A DNA stretch of 64,000 nucleotides from NCBI RefSeq assembly GCF_029227915.1, contig NC_079885.1, forward strand, positions 20,285,001-20,349,000, given 5' to 3'. The DNA comes from Hydractinia symbiolongicarpus. Its lineage: Eukaryota > Cnidaria > Hydrozoa > Anthoathecata > Hydractiniidae. The position numbers were made by a program, and so were the translations under genes. Shown here piece by piece: positions 45,401 to 60,400 of this stretch. Within the stretch, counting starts at the first letter, position 1, and the number at the start of each line of letters is the position of its first letter. The notes under the pieces are model-generated. The model saw only the letters and a list, made by a program, of their open reading frames with translations. It did not search any database and had not been told where the DNA came from.

Positions 45401-48400
45401 AATGGATAAATAAATAAATAAATAAATAAATGGATAAATGAATGAATGGGTAAATGAATGGATGGATGGATGGATGGATGGATGGATGGATGGATGGATG
45501 GATGGATGGATGGATGGATGGATGGATGGGGAATGGATAAATGGATGAATGGATAAATGAGTAAGAGAATGAATAAATGAATGAATGAATGAATGAATGA
45601 ATGAATGAATGAATGAATGAACGCATAAAGGAATGATTGAAAGAATAGATAAGGGAATGAATGAATCAATTAATCAACCAGCCAACCAATCAATACATAA
45701 ATGGAGGGGTAAATCGATAAGCTGGACGGACAAACAAACAAACAATAATATCAAACAAACAAAATAATTATTACCTATCTACAGCCTGGTCAAACAAACC
45801 AAGAAATTGCTTTAAAGATGTTTGATACATGCAGTTGACGAAAGACATTTCAACAATCAAAAAATACAATATGCTTCCACGAGTCGCCACTAAAAAAAAC
45901 AAGAATTCCTCCTTTGAACAACTTTTGTGCAAAAAAGGGTTAAGCACACGTCACTCGTTATATCATGCCTCAAAGGTTTGGATATAACGTAAAATGGTCG
46001 TTAAATCAACGAGACTAGATAATGCTTCCCATAGCTCAGGTTGTTTCGTATGAATAATAAGTTTTTAAATATAATAAACAACCCTTCCCTGGTTGTTTTC
46101 AGAATCACTTCAAATCTTGCTTTTGACATGAACACGTGCTACCAAACTCACGCATGCGCCCAAGACATACCTGATCGAAACTCTTCTCGCGCGTTATTAA
46201 TTTTCGCTTCTGTGTCAGCTGCCACCACAAGTTTCTGCGAGACATCCTCCGCTGTTTGTTTCGTGATACTTAGTACATCGATCAAAGATTCGTCATCAAC
46301 AAGAGATCCTTCCACACTGGTCAGTCTGTATAATAAGTTGTCCTCTAGTTCTTTCATTTTGCGCTTGTTCGACGCGACATCTTCAATCAGCTTCAGTCTC
46401 TCTGATTCAAGTTCCTAATAACAACAAAAGCAGAATTGTGAATTATTGAGCAAGCTTAGAAGGGTAACGCATTCAACGAATAAGCATGTCATAGAGCTGA
46501 GATGGTGTTCGGATTACAAACACCATCTTAAAATACAGCACAACGAATGGAAAAACAGTCTTATTATAAGGACAAATACACCGCCAATTTTATTTATCCA
46601 TTATAACTGAAGCCGGTGACTTTAACATTTAACAGCTTTTATGGGGTTCATAAACCTCAAGCTATCAAATGCTCTGTCAAAGAGAGTGCACAACGATTAC
46701 GTCGAGAATATAGCTCGCTAAATGTCGTTTTGGAAGAAACTTTACTTTTATAACATTTGTTAATATCCCGTAAATAATACTTACACTTTTCTCACTTAAT
46801 ATGACACGTCCGAGGAGTTGGTCCTCCAATCCCTTCATCGTTACCGTGAAATCGATAATTGCTGTACGCGCACTGATCTAAAAATAGTAGCACAAGACAT
46901 TTATGTAATCTCTAATTACTACCCATTGTCTTTTTGCGCGTTTTTGTAGTCGTGATAGGGACACACGAAAAAGCAAATCGACTACCAAATAGTCTTATAA
47001 ATAGTCAAATAATGGATAATGCGATATATAAGGAAAGAGCGGACCCCATAATTTATCCACAGGCTACCGCATAGTTTTTCCGTCTGTTTGCAAACAAAAT
47101 GGGATACGAAAATTCAGTGCATAATAAAATCTTTTTTGTATAAGCAGATTTTTTTCACGGGTATTATAACTGGCTTAAAAGTATAACAACTGTAGAGTCT
47201 TTGAGACGGTTTTAAATAAATATCAATTTACCACATTACATACTCCATACACTACGCTACGGCTGTTTTTTGCTGGGTGGAAATCACGACAAAATAATTA
47301 CGAGAAAGAATCATTAATGCTCGTATCAAACAACCAAAAATAATTTCTACCTCTGGTGTATACGAAGGATTGGGTAGTTTCGATGTGATATATAGCATAA
47401 AGCCTTTCATGATGTCGACTTCCTTGTCACCAAGCTTGACCTAAACAAAAATGTTAAACAAAACAGAAAGTTATTTGCTGGACGATATCTAAGGTGTTTT
47501 ATCGTTGCAAAAACTTTACAAACATTTCTTGATTGTTAAAAATCATAACGCTAAACATCCAAATTAATATTCCTGTCTCCCTACACTTCCCTACACTTTA
47601 TAAAAGAAGGGCAGTATTATAAAACTAATAATCACAAATACATCATTAGAAAGGCTAACTTTAATATCTGCGACCAATAAATACAGTACCAGCTCCGTAT
47701 CGGTACAGCGTAACAACAACCATTTGTCAGTGCTTGCCTTCACGTCATTTCCTTTTGTTAACCAATCAAAATAACATTTACATTCGTTTTTAAGATGGTG
47801 AGTGAGTTCTTACCATATTACAATGGCGAGTGAGCTCTAAAGCCTATTAACTCGCATTTTTGCTCACACAAGTCCGTTTACTAGGAGCAGCTACTGACAT
47901 TCGTGAGAGAGGCAAGAAAATACTTTTTACACTCGTATATATTCTTTGAGTTGAAAACACAACTAAAACACAAAATCTCACCTTTAACGTACTGCCCAAC
48001 TTTATGAAGTTCTTCTCCAAGATGTTATCTAAAACCGGATCTAACTCTTCGCCAACATCCTCAATAAGTAATGGTCTACCTAACGATAACGCATCTTCTA
48101 AGTGTGTACGGAAGTATTTGTGATTCAGTGAGGTCGCCTGAAAGTATACTCAATAATTTCATGCATTTGTTGATAAAAAATTTGTAAATTGTGTTTTGGA
48201 TTGTGGGCCAGACTTAGTAGGCTTACACGTATGAACACTCAGTTCGAAGGAATTTTATTTATTTATTCTTTCTTTAAAGTCGATATACAATATACAATAA
48301 AACATGCTAGATACATTAATTAAAAAAAAAAAAAAAAAAAAAAAATTTGTTAGCCTTGGGCTAATTAAAATCGACTGTCCTAAAATAAAGTTTCTAAAAA

Positions 48401-51400
48401 AATAGGAGATTTATATTATAATAATAAGAAGTTAATTCGTATATCCTACGTTACAAATATATGTGGCACAGAGACGACAACTGCACTGAATAAACGGAAT
48501 GGTGTTTAGCCCGCGATGGAATAAAGACAACGAAGGGGCATTTCGGACAGAGTTTGGAAGCTTCTCCCATAATTTAGAAGCAATATAAGATACGCTTAAT
48601 AGACCATGCTTTGTGGTGCGAGTTCTGCACCTTTCAAGAGAACTTGATGCACGGAAACTATATGCTGTGTTTTTGAATACAAAAACATCATTCATGTAGG
48701 ATGGATTCTGTTTCATTTTTGTTTTAAAAACCTCCTTTAACAATTTTCGGCAGAACTTTTCATGAATACTGATTCTGCATTCATTTTCAATTCTGTCGCA
48801 TAAAAGTCTTTTTGCTCTACTATGAATGCTATTAACTTTATGTAGTAGATCTCTACTTGAAAATCCCCATATAAGAGGGCAGTAATTAAATATGCTAGAA
48901 ATAAATGAATTTGCAATAACATTTCGCTTATAATTAGACATATATGGTGATATACGTTTTAGGGCATTGACCTTGGCATTAGCCTTCTTACATAATGGAA
49001 GAACATGTTGCCTGAAAGAAAGCTGATTGTCAAGAATTATACCCAACAAATTTACGTATGGAGACTCTTGTAATATATTATTTTTCAAATTTAAAGTAAC
49101 AAAGTTTTTGTTTTTTGATTTTCCCAGAATGAACAGTTTGCACTTCTCAGAATTTAACTGAAGCCCATTATTGGAAAACCATGTGCTAACAGTTCAAAAA
49201 GCACTTTCTAAACATAACTTTATCTCCTCAAATTGTTTTCCATATGTATAAAGTGTATTGTCATCTGCGTAATTACAAATTTTAACATCAGCTCTATCAT
49301 TAAAAATAAACATTAAATCATTTATATAAATATTGAATAAAAGTGGACCAAGAATCGAACCTTGTGGAACAGTACTAATAATTTCTTTCCACAAGCTGAA
49401 ATAGCCATCAATTCCGACTCTTTGGAACCGATTGGTGAGATAACTCCTTAAAAGACCTAAAGCACTTTTTGAGAAACCATATGCATGTAGTTTCGCTATT
49501 AACAGATTATGATCCACACAATCAAATGCTTTACTCAAATCCATCAATAGCGCCCCTACAGCATTTCCTTTATCAAGATCTTTTCGCCACGATTCTATCA
49601 TGTGAAGCAAAACATGCTGGCTGCTAAAACCCTTTCGAAAACCTGACAAAAGAGGTGATAATTTACTATCAATAAATTCATAAATCTGATCAAACATAAT
49701 ACGTTCAAAAATTTTTGACGCACTGCTCAGTTTACTAACAGGACGATAATTCAATTTTGATGAACGATCTCCGTTTTTAAATAGTGGACAAATATCAGCC
49801 AATTTCATTGCTCCAGGGAAAACTTCATCGACAATAGATTTCTCAAACAGCTTGTTGAGATGTTCTCCGTATACATCGACGTAATATTTGAGGAAACATG
49901 GTGGAATTGCTCCTTTGGGACCAGATTTGTTTTCTTTTAGGTTACCAATATACTTTTTCATGATGTCAATTTCAATTGATTTGAACCTCATTTTGTTGGT
50001 AGTGGTAACATGTTTCTTTATCCATATTATACTTGGATGCTGTTCGTAATTCTTGATGACGTTTTCAATATCGTTTTTAATATCGTTATAGTTTTCGTGC
50101 GGAATTCCATCAATATTCAAAGAATTCGTGACATTAACAAAATGATCATTTATTATATTTGCTATATGTTCTTTTTCACGAATTATTTGATCATTTTCAA
50201 CTATTACTTGGACTGTATCTTTTACACATTTGTTGGAAAATATCGGCTTTACAGTTTTCCAGAACCTTTTTGTTATCAAAAATGTTGTTCATATTTAGTG
50301 ATGTGTAATAAATTCTTTTCGCGTCTCTACAAACAGTGACACATTTGTTTCTTTGCCTTTTAAAGTTTTCCCAGTTTTTAATAGAAGGGTGCTTATTGTA
50401 GATATTTTTAAATCTCGATCGAATCATTATCTCCTTTCGTACTGCTTTTGTTATAAATGGAGAGTTATTATTTCTAACAACTTTGTATTTTATAGGGGCG
50501 TGTTTGCTGACCAACTGACTGAATTGTTCGTCAAAGTCGTTGTAATTTAAGTCATTGTTTAGGAAGCCTTTAAATGCTCTTAAAAGTTGCCACTATTTTT
50601 ATAGAGTCAAATTTGATTAGAATTTTTTTATCCTTTTTAAGGTGAGGATAATTTTATAAAAAATGAGGAGATTTGGACATTTTAATACTTTCCCAAGAGA
50701 TTAAGGAATATTTTAAGAGATCTTGAGGTTGATGCCAGAAGAACAAATTATTGTTGTGCAAATGCACCATTTCTGTATTTTAAGAATACAAAAATATGCG
50801 ACAGGTTGTACAATTAAAATCGAAGAGATTTAGGAATTAAGTTGTTGAAAAACCTATTTTTAGAAGAGGTTTGAGACTTAAGAATTGAGGAGAATAGAGG
50901 AGGAGGCAACTCTGAATTTTAAAGTCTCAAACCCAACAAATTTTACTGTTCTGAGTTTTATTTTTATTTTGTCACTTTAAATCTTCTTTTAAACCGTTCG
51001 AAAATTTAAGACCTTAAAAGCATATGTTCTCATATAGTTTGTTCTTATAAAAACAGATGTAAATAAAAAAGAGAGCGTACCTGCAGTCCACTTGACGCCT
51101 CTTTATTCTTGATCCATATCTTTCCTTGACTTTGTGGATCAATCAGAAGAGGATAGCGCGCCGCTTTACTAACAATTATACCATTTTGTACAGATAGCTC
51201 GTCGTTGGGAAGACCATGCACATTCCACTCGGCAACCTGGAAAGAATAAAAAAAATTAATTCATCAAGCACGCAAAAGTTAATAAGAAATTGATATCTGT
51301 GTATTTCCAGAGTTACACGAGCTACGCTTCTTCAGCAACGCAAAATTCATCGAGGTAGGGATATACTGCTTACAACGTAATTGAAGTATTGAGGCAAACT

Positions 51401-54400
51401 GAGGGTGTGTGCTCTAGCTTCTCCTTATGCGAAAAAGGCGGTGGGAATGTGTTAGAGGGTCAAATTAAGTCAACATACTGTAGCGCCATCCACCAGTAAC
51501 GACGTCACGTTCAAATTGAAGGTGAACGGTATCCGCCTGTGATGCAACTCTTTCTGCCAGTTTTTCTCAAGTAGCTTGCGAAATTCTTGATTGAAAGGAC
51601 CAGAATAAGATAGAAATGCTGTGCCTAATAACACATCGCCGACCAACCTGTTTTGTATGAATGCATGGCAATAAAAAGCAAACATGTAACAAAAGAAACA
51701 GGAAAATGGAAACAAATAAATGAAAAACAACAACGTCAACAACAACAACAACGTCAACAACAAAAACAACAACAACAACAAAAATAATAACAACAACAAC
51801 AACAACAATACATAACAGCAACAAAAACAATAACGACAGCGACAAAAATAGCAACAGCAATCTTATTCATATTCGGTATAATTTTATGCATTATTTTTAA
51901 AAAACAGGAAGCAAAACTCGAAGATTTTCTGTTTTTGAGAAAAGACAAATAACGTGAAAGTCTCGTAACCTCTAACACAGACATGTTGTGACTTCATCGA
52001 TATCTTATTTTAGTTACAGGCACTTTAGGTTGGTTGGCTTCTGTTTATAAAACAATCACAACCAACGATAACATTTTTTCTTCAACTAACCTTTCTGTTT
52101 GTTGCTCGAATTCTTTACTTTGTTCAGTCCATCTCTCTTTCTCGCCACCTAAACCGTTGATCAACGCTGATGCGGCTACCATCTTTCTACGACATGTTTC
52201 AGCGTCATCGATTAGCGTCTAATATTAAAATATTTTAACCATTACATTAAAACTTTGATAGGGATACATGCACCTTACATGCACTACAGTACTCGTGTTT
52301 CAAAAAAGGTGGTGGTGGTACGCACTGTAAATCACATGATAATTTTCCTTGTTACCCATAAATTCCAAAAAAGAAAAAGAAATCGAATTTTGAGATTGAT
52401 TTCAAACAAACCAAATGTACCTCATTTCAAAGAACATATGTTAAATAAACACTAACGGAGTAAAGATTTTTTAAATTTATTCAAAGCAGAATGACAGTTT
52501 AAAATCAATTCTTTCTAACCAAGCTATAAAGATCTGTATAGTTTTTTAAATTTTTGTCATAACCATTCTCTCAAGCGGGCTTCCAAAAGACACGAGGATA
52601 AACTTATAATGACTACACAAAAAATTTAAAACGTTTTAAAAAACGAAAATATCTGATGAAACAGCCAAGAACAACAAACCTGTTTCTCTCTCATGGCGTC
52701 GTCGTATTCAGCTTGTGCTTTGTCCAGTTCTGCTTGTTTTTCATCCAGCTGACCTTGCGCTTCGCTCAAATCACTCATTGCCACGCCCAGTTTGGCTTCT
52801 TGGATAGATAGGTTTGCCTGTGTAGTAACAATTAAAAACGTAAATATTTGCGACCATGCAAAACAAGGACGGGACCATCTATGATGTGTCCACTCAAAAG
52901 TTGACCTCGTTATCCCTGGCATTCCTGACATTTTCCCGTTATTTTTTAGCCTAAAATTTTTCATTTTCAAATTTTCTTCCCTAAAATTCGTGACAGTCCT
53001 GCCGGAGTAGACATCCTGGACGGAGAATATATATATTTGTTCTTCAATGCACATGTGCAGATCAGGGTAATTTACCAAAACCAAAGTTACCGTCGTTCTC
53101 CCTGTGACTAAAAAACCATTTTGAGGCTGTGGGTAGAACGTCGAATATTTTAACAAAGTGAAAGTGAAAATTGACGTCGTTCCACCCGTTCTTGTTTCAA
53201 AAAATCCCTAATATACGACAGTGCGCAGCTGGCAACAACAACAACAACAACAACAACAACAGGAATACAACAGCAATGACAGCAAAACCAACTAAGATAT
53301 CAAATAATAACAACAAAAATCTAACCTTTAATGGAAGAACTTCTTTGTTCACCGCGAAGAATTTACACATAGCTTTCGTCCAGGAGGCCAGACCAGCAAC
53401 GTTACCACATACCTAGAAAAAGAAAAACCTTTTTTCAGCACCACTTGTCAACATTTGCACTGGCCTCACTTACCTTGATTTACTGAATGCTAAACTATTA
53501 CTTTCACGTCCCTTAGTGAACACAGAAAAGAAAAATCATATTATTAATTTTTATTTACCTTTTTGGCGATTTCTGTTGTATAATCTTCAGCAGCAAGGTA
53601 AGGTTCCATTAACTCCACCATCTCCCCATTTATTGTGTCTTTAGGAAACTGCTCAAGCGCTTGCAGAAAACCAGTTTGTGCCATGAACTGAAAGAATTAA
53701 ACAAAGCGACCATGCATTACTCATCAACACATAGATACTTTCTAAACAAATGATACAGTTACGTTTTATTGTTCGTGCAAAGTTATGTGTTTGGAGAAAA
53801 AGGCGTCTTTAACAATTCATGCGGGGTTTTTTTATGGTATTTGCATATTTCTTTATTTATGTTTGCTTCAGAATTGTCACAAACAAAATCGCTTCCATCT
53901 CCTGGAATCTTAACGCTGTAAAAGATAAGGACTTTACCAAAACAACAGCGAGGATTTCCAAAGCTTAACCACTCATAGCTCCACCACTTCTTTCTTAATT
54001 TGCTTCCTCGATGTTATGCAAGGCTTGATAGAACCTTTCACGAATGCTTCGATGTAGAGTTATTTTCGACATTATTACTTACCCAAGTGCTGCCCGTTCA
54101 TTATATTCTTGCATTGCTCATGCAGTCACAATGAAGAAAATTAGTTCACGTAAGAATATTTAATCAATGCGTTTCCTTACCCTCAATGATTCTCCCCATG
54201 ACGGCTTACAACAAGGCTTGTCGGGATCCATGGTAACGGGATCAAGGTTTTTCCGACAGAGTAATAAAACACAATCCATGATTCTCATGATGAGATGAGG
54301 AGGCTTGCCAAGTCGTCGAACAGTCGCAATGTCGGCTGCTTTGATAGTCTGAAACATAATTAGACTTAATTATCCTCTGTAACGCATAGGTGAAGGAAAT

Positions 54401-57400
54401 TGAGAATAAATGTTCTCATACAAAATAACAATTTGTACAAATCTAAAGTTTGGGCAATCGAGTTGACAATTGACCTACAAGCGTACAAAACATTTCTTAA
54501 AGAAGATATAAAGGTCATATTTATGCTTAAAAACTTACTCCAAAATATAAGAAGCAAGGTTCCTTGGTGCTAAAATAGGGACTGTGAAATATTTTAAAAC
54601 AAAAAATAGACTTAAGGCTCTTTTATTTTGATTCAACAATTTTAAGACTGCGTTGAAATTGGCGGTTCTTTTTCTCCATCTTAAACCCAATTATGAAGGA
54701 TGGTTTTTTGGACTCATTTAGACAGTTAATGGGTACTCGTCTTGGGTGCTAATTCCACAGGAGAAGAGACAAATATTTCTTATTGCTAAATTTTGTCTAA
54801 GAAGATTCTACTAGATTCGTTAAGAAAATATCTGAAAAAATAGAAAAAGTTGCCAAGGCTAAAGCGTTTTTGTACAGTAACATTGAAAAAGCATTTTAAA
54901 ATGTGCTTTATTCATAATAAACAGAACTAAGTCAAATGAGACATACTTGTAGTGCAGCTTCGGCTTCTTCAAGGGCAGGTTTTGCAGCTTTTAACTTTTC
55001 TTCAGCTACAGCTTTTTCTTCCTAAAAATCGTTCAAAAAATCAAATTACTTCAAGTTTCTAAACACATTATGTAGGTTAGATACAATGTTTTACACATCT
55101 TAAGCACTGAAAGAATTGCCAGAGGAAAAAAGATTGTTGTAGTGCAGATTTTAAGTTTCACTGAGGAAAAATGTCTGCAAAGAAAATTTAAAATCTTGCT
55201 CTTTCCACTTTATCCGAAATGTCTGAAAAAAGTTTCTTTTTTTAATTTGTAAAACAGTAATTTATAAAAATCTAGCAAAAGTAAATTTGTAACAAAATAT
55301 AACGAGCTTCTACAAAAATTGTGGCAACCTTCAAAAGTCACCAACTTAAATTCCCGTGCATACGCTTTTAAATAAAAATAAGTTAAACAGCAATCATAAC
55401 AAGGGTGCTTGAAATGGCGGAGCAGCGAGAATCTACATACCTGCTTATTATAGGAAATAAAATTTGAAGTAAAAAGTAAAGCGTCGAAAAGAATATCTAT
55501 ACTGTATGTAAAATGTCTTAATCTATCTTCCCTTTATAGCGTCTGTTGGTTGTAGAAAAGGTGTTTGCTGAGACTAGGAGTTGCTACAAGAATGTGCGTC
55601 GCTACAAGAATAGGCGTTGCTTCAAGAATAGGCGTTGCTACAAAAAGAGGCGTTGCTACAGAAAGGGGCGTTGATACAGAAAGGGGCGTTGATACAGGAA
55701 TAGGCGTTGCTACAAGAATGGGCGTTGCTGCAAGAATGGGTGGGAGTTTTTCCATTTACTTTTTGCACTTACCGCAATCACATCAACAATAGCTTGAGCG
55801 CGATCTTTAACAACTTGTACTTGCGACTTCACCTTCTCAGCTGCATGTGCCTTCTCAGTAACTTCCTTCAGTACCTTATCTGCTTTCAGTGTCGCTACAG
55901 CCAGCTCCTTCTCTTTGACAGCAAGTTCCTTGGACAATTGCTCAACAGACTTACTAGCCTCCATCAACTTATCGAGACCAATATTCATTCTGTTGGCAAG
56001 GTTGTCGATCTCTGTTTTTTGTATGCTGTATACTTGCTTGTAGCCGTTCATGAAGGAGAGGTACGACTTGGGAGTGACATGGGTTTGGCGACGGTATCTA
56101 CAATACAGAGTTAAAAGAATTGTCTAAAGTTCATGCAACTTCTTGATTAGGAAACACGAAGGATCCCGTAACTAAATACAACTACAAAATAAACCAAGGC
56201 GGTAATGGCAGAAAGGAGTACCAATTTCTCTTTACATTCAATACACTGCATTGTTTTGACGAACTGTGGTTAAAATAACAAGTTCGCACTTAGAACATAA
56301 AATGACGTTAAAATCCGCAAAATTTACTATTGAAACCATAAGCACAAATCATAATTCTCTGTTTTCATTATAGGCAAAAATCAAAAGTCTCAGAATGGTA
56401 AACATCCGGCTAAAACAAAACATACCTTTCGAAATATTGTTTGCAATATAGAGCCACACCGTCATGTATGGAACCCATGCTTTCTACCAACTGCGCCTTC
56501 ACTTCAGCTGTGCACATAATGTCAAAGTTTGACAGGTAATGATCAGCTACAGCTATCAAAGCATCCTTTGGCCATCTTTGAAACCAGTTTATAGTACAAC
56601 CACTGATCAACCCAGGAAACTTTAATGCACGGTTACGGAACTTCTCTCCAACCTATAGGATAAAACAAAGCAACATATATTGGATGTATGGCAACAATCA
56701 AATTAAGACGAAACTAATAGGTTGAAAACAAATTAAATGCTTCGGAAGGAACAACAGTACAGAAAACGCAACAGAAGTCAAGAATTCTAAGTGATATAAT
56801 TTTCCAAAATATTATACTTATTAAAAGGCGAGCTTTAAAAATGATAAATTCAACATTTTTTTTTTCGATATTACTTCTAACATAACCGAATCTGTTTCTG
56901 TAGTTTCACAGAAAAAGAACTATTTCGCAAAACCCAAAGAACAAAGAATAACTCACGGGAGAGAAGCACAACGCCACATGTAAATTATGACGTGCACGGT
57001 TGATGAAGAAATTGTACAAATTCTCCGGCGTCGGCGGGTGACGTGGATGTTGTTTCTTCATGACGGGAATCAACTCGTTCGTAATCTCATCAATCTCATC
57101 CCGTGGAAATAAATTGGAAACCTGGGTAATAATTTAAAGGGTTTAATTGCCCCACCAGGTAATAAAACCTTACCTTTACTCTTACATATAATCAAAAATT
57201 ATCACATAAAAGAAACTGTGTTATTTTCACAAATGCTACTTAGGCATACTCTCAATTTAACATTCTTCTAATTCAACCTACTTCTCCAGAGGACAAAACG
57301 TTGTTTAAATATTCCAAAAAGCCTTCATCTTTCACTTCTTGATCAGTAAACACAAATGTAATTCCCGAACCGTGTTGGCCGGCTACTCTGTAGAGATACT

Positions 57401-60400
57401 TCAAATCGTCGATTAAATTGGATGCATTGTAAGACCTGCATAAATTAATTTGAACTATACATAAATTAACTTGAACTGTACATATATTAATTTTTTTAAC
57501 AGTTAAAGCAAGTGGAGATAACTATAGATAACTGTAGATAAATAGAGATAAATAAAGACCAACGTAGATTAATGTAGATAAGTTGAGAGAGGTAAATATA
57601 GGGAGGATGGCAATATAATGATAAGTGTATGTAAAAAATGAACTTGCATTTCCATTTTAATCCTCGAGTTTAAGACCATTTAACAAGTAAAGGAACAAAC
57701 AAAATGAAAAATAACCTTGTGATGGTAATTTGGAATGTCTTATAACCAGCAATGAAAGATGCTAAGCGAGTCAAACTCTGTTTACCAGATCCACCCACAC
57801 CAACAAGTAATGCATTGCCACGTGGTGCTGACAAAATGCGTGATATCTAAAAATAGCAAAGAAACACAAAATAGTAAGCGCGTCTCGTAATATCACATGA
57901 AGTGAAGCATGATTAAAATGATGATAATGTCCTGTCTTTCGTACACTCCAATTTGTGAACCAATCAACAGCATTAATGTTGACCATTTTGTTTACTTTTT
58001 ACAGGTTGTTAAGACATTTGGTAGTTTGGTAAGGTAGTTCAAAAACATCATATTTGAAAAGAGTAGCAGCAGTTTCCTTAATTTCAAAATCGAAAAAAAT
58101 CAAGTCACTTTCGATTAAGCTGGTTAAATTGTTCAAAATAATTCTCTGCACCTTCTACAAGCAGATACATTACAATTACCTTGACCAGATTAATAATTGC
58201 ATCTTCGAAGAACACAAGATCCAATCCTGTACCACGAATAGATTCATTATACTGTGCCATGAACATTCTTAATCTCTCTTTCACTGTTGACATGCTTGGA
58301 ATCTAAAGGTTTCAATAAAGCCAAATAGATTGTTGCAAAGTAGAGGTATTGGAAATACAGGCGGTTTTTGGTAACACATATTGCTACTGCTTTGCCGTTC
58401 TACATAAATTGTGAATTATATCATCATAGTAAAAAAATGTTTTGTTGATTTATACTTGTTTTAGAGACTGCTTATGTGAAAAAGCTATTTTCAATCAGAA
58501 CGTCCATAGCAGTATAAATATTGACTAATGTTTCACACTCAGACGCGTTGCTGATTCTAATCAAACACAGTGTGGTTTGTGCCATAACTTTTGACTTTGT
58601 ATATAAATATATCACAGAAGACAGGCAGATACTATGCTATGAAAGCAGCATAGTAAGGTTTCACCAACATGACATCTGCTTTATGGAGCATTACGATTAA
58701 CTGACATATTTGTAGATTTAGAGTTACAAATTTTAACATACTATTTCGTATATTTTTGGTGTCTCCAACTCAGAATCGTCTTCTTCATCACCAGTAGCTT
58801 CTGGTGCGTCTCTAAAAAAAAAAAAAATAATAATATTAGACGAAAATGTTGATCGTTGATGTGCCCACACGTTAGACATTGCTAAGCGTTAAGCAAAGGC
58901 TTATAATGTGAGCTAAATGTGTCAAATAAATAAATAAATTAAGATACTGAAATATGTTGGTCTAAACTAAGACCTGATAACACGTTTGATGTCACGGTTT
59001 TTGGCAATTCTTTACGTGATACACTGCCAGTTTTTGTGCCAGACTTATACATTTTGAAATAAACATAAAAACATTTTTGCATTAGAGAAAAAACCTAAAA
59101 TTGTATAAAAACTTATAATTACAGAATTTACCAAATCAGTTAACGTAAAAGATTTAATAAAGGCGATTTTTTGTTGGTATAACATTCACGTATACCTTAA
59201 AAAATCAACGAAATATGGCGTCTGGTTCAAACAGTCCAAATTCACACCCTCCAAAGCTTCTTCGCAAACTTGCATCATGACTTTATTAAACCACACTGTA
59301 TCTGACATTTCAACAAATCGATCCGATATGACACGCATGCATTCGTGTTTCCACAGCAACAACAAACTCGATGAATCAACTATGGTTTCTGATATAACAT
59401 TAATCATTCCTTGCCATATGCGAGACAAATCACGCAAGTTGAATACATAGTGGAATTTCGCAGGTGTGGGAAGCATTTTTACCTATAGGAGAGCGAAAAT
59501 AAAGTTAACAAAAACAACATTGCTATAGCGTAAAACATTCACAAACCTTTTGTAAGCGCATGCCGATATGGACAACGTTTTGAAAGTGCGCATGCGCTAA
59601 CAAAAAATCATGACATTTTTGCGCTACAGCGGAAAATGCAGTCAAGATTCACTTCCTTCTTAGATTGCTCAATTATGGGACCGAAAAATGTTGTTACTTC
59701 TGGATGTAAGAAGTCAGTTCGAAAGTCCGCAGCAACTGCAGAAATTTTAGGTTTCATTGACCAACGGATGTCGGCATATATGCTATGAAGTCTTGGGCAT
59801 ATATATTTATACTCTTCTCATCAGAGCGTTCCCTACCTTTGTTAGCTGCCATAATCTTCTTGTACAAGACACCAACTGTTTGGCTAGATTTCGCACGTCG
59901 TCTAAAAATCCACGCTCCTTGCAAAAATGACCTTCTGCTATCACGCCTAAAAATCGTATGAAATAAAATTAGCTGTTGTATGTATGTAACAAATTCACAC
60001 GACTTCTTCATAAGCAGCACAGCAATGTTGTTTAATTATCTATCTTTTATAAGCTCAACTGTTTTACTTGTTGCCTGTCGAATATCTACTTCGAAAGACC
60101 ATATTCACGTTGCTTGTTTAGTTAGGCTAATACGCCAGTCTTAATCGAGTTCTTTGTATAAAATTGAAAGACCTTTTAGAACCAAAAAATATTAATTTTA
60201 TAATCCCTGTGTTTGCCTTTTGTTTTCTTTTCATTTACTAACTTCAGACTGGAATGTTGATTTCCCTTGGCTTTGTTGCCTAACAAAACCTCCCTTATCA
60301 AGAAAAAAGCATTCACTCAAAAGAAACATTCGTGTCACAAGCTTACCGAATATCTTATCAATAGAAGAATTAGCTGGCAAAGTACAATTAAACACAGAAA

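Larger units (their letters stand above)
45775..51647 (-). other. Dynein: AAA5 and start of AAA6 (exons 22-28)
   Basis: AAA5 begins near [19 protein letters not shown] and includes [40 protein letters not shown] and [15 protein letters not shown]. It is followed by the [20 protein letters not shown] region. As in other dyneins, AAA5 has no usable P-loop. The intron from 48138 to 51080 is enlarged by the LINE and repeat B insertions. Confidence 0.92.

Noticed and set aside
45192-45669. Two overlapping minus-strand open frames of Ile-His-Ser-Phe repeats
   Set aside because: They are translations of the GAAT/GGAT microsatellite inside a dynein intron.
55534-55792. Open frames with GVATRM or ATPILV repeats
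   Set aside because: They come from the 18-bp minisatellite; exons on either side are joined by ordinary splice sites that skip them.
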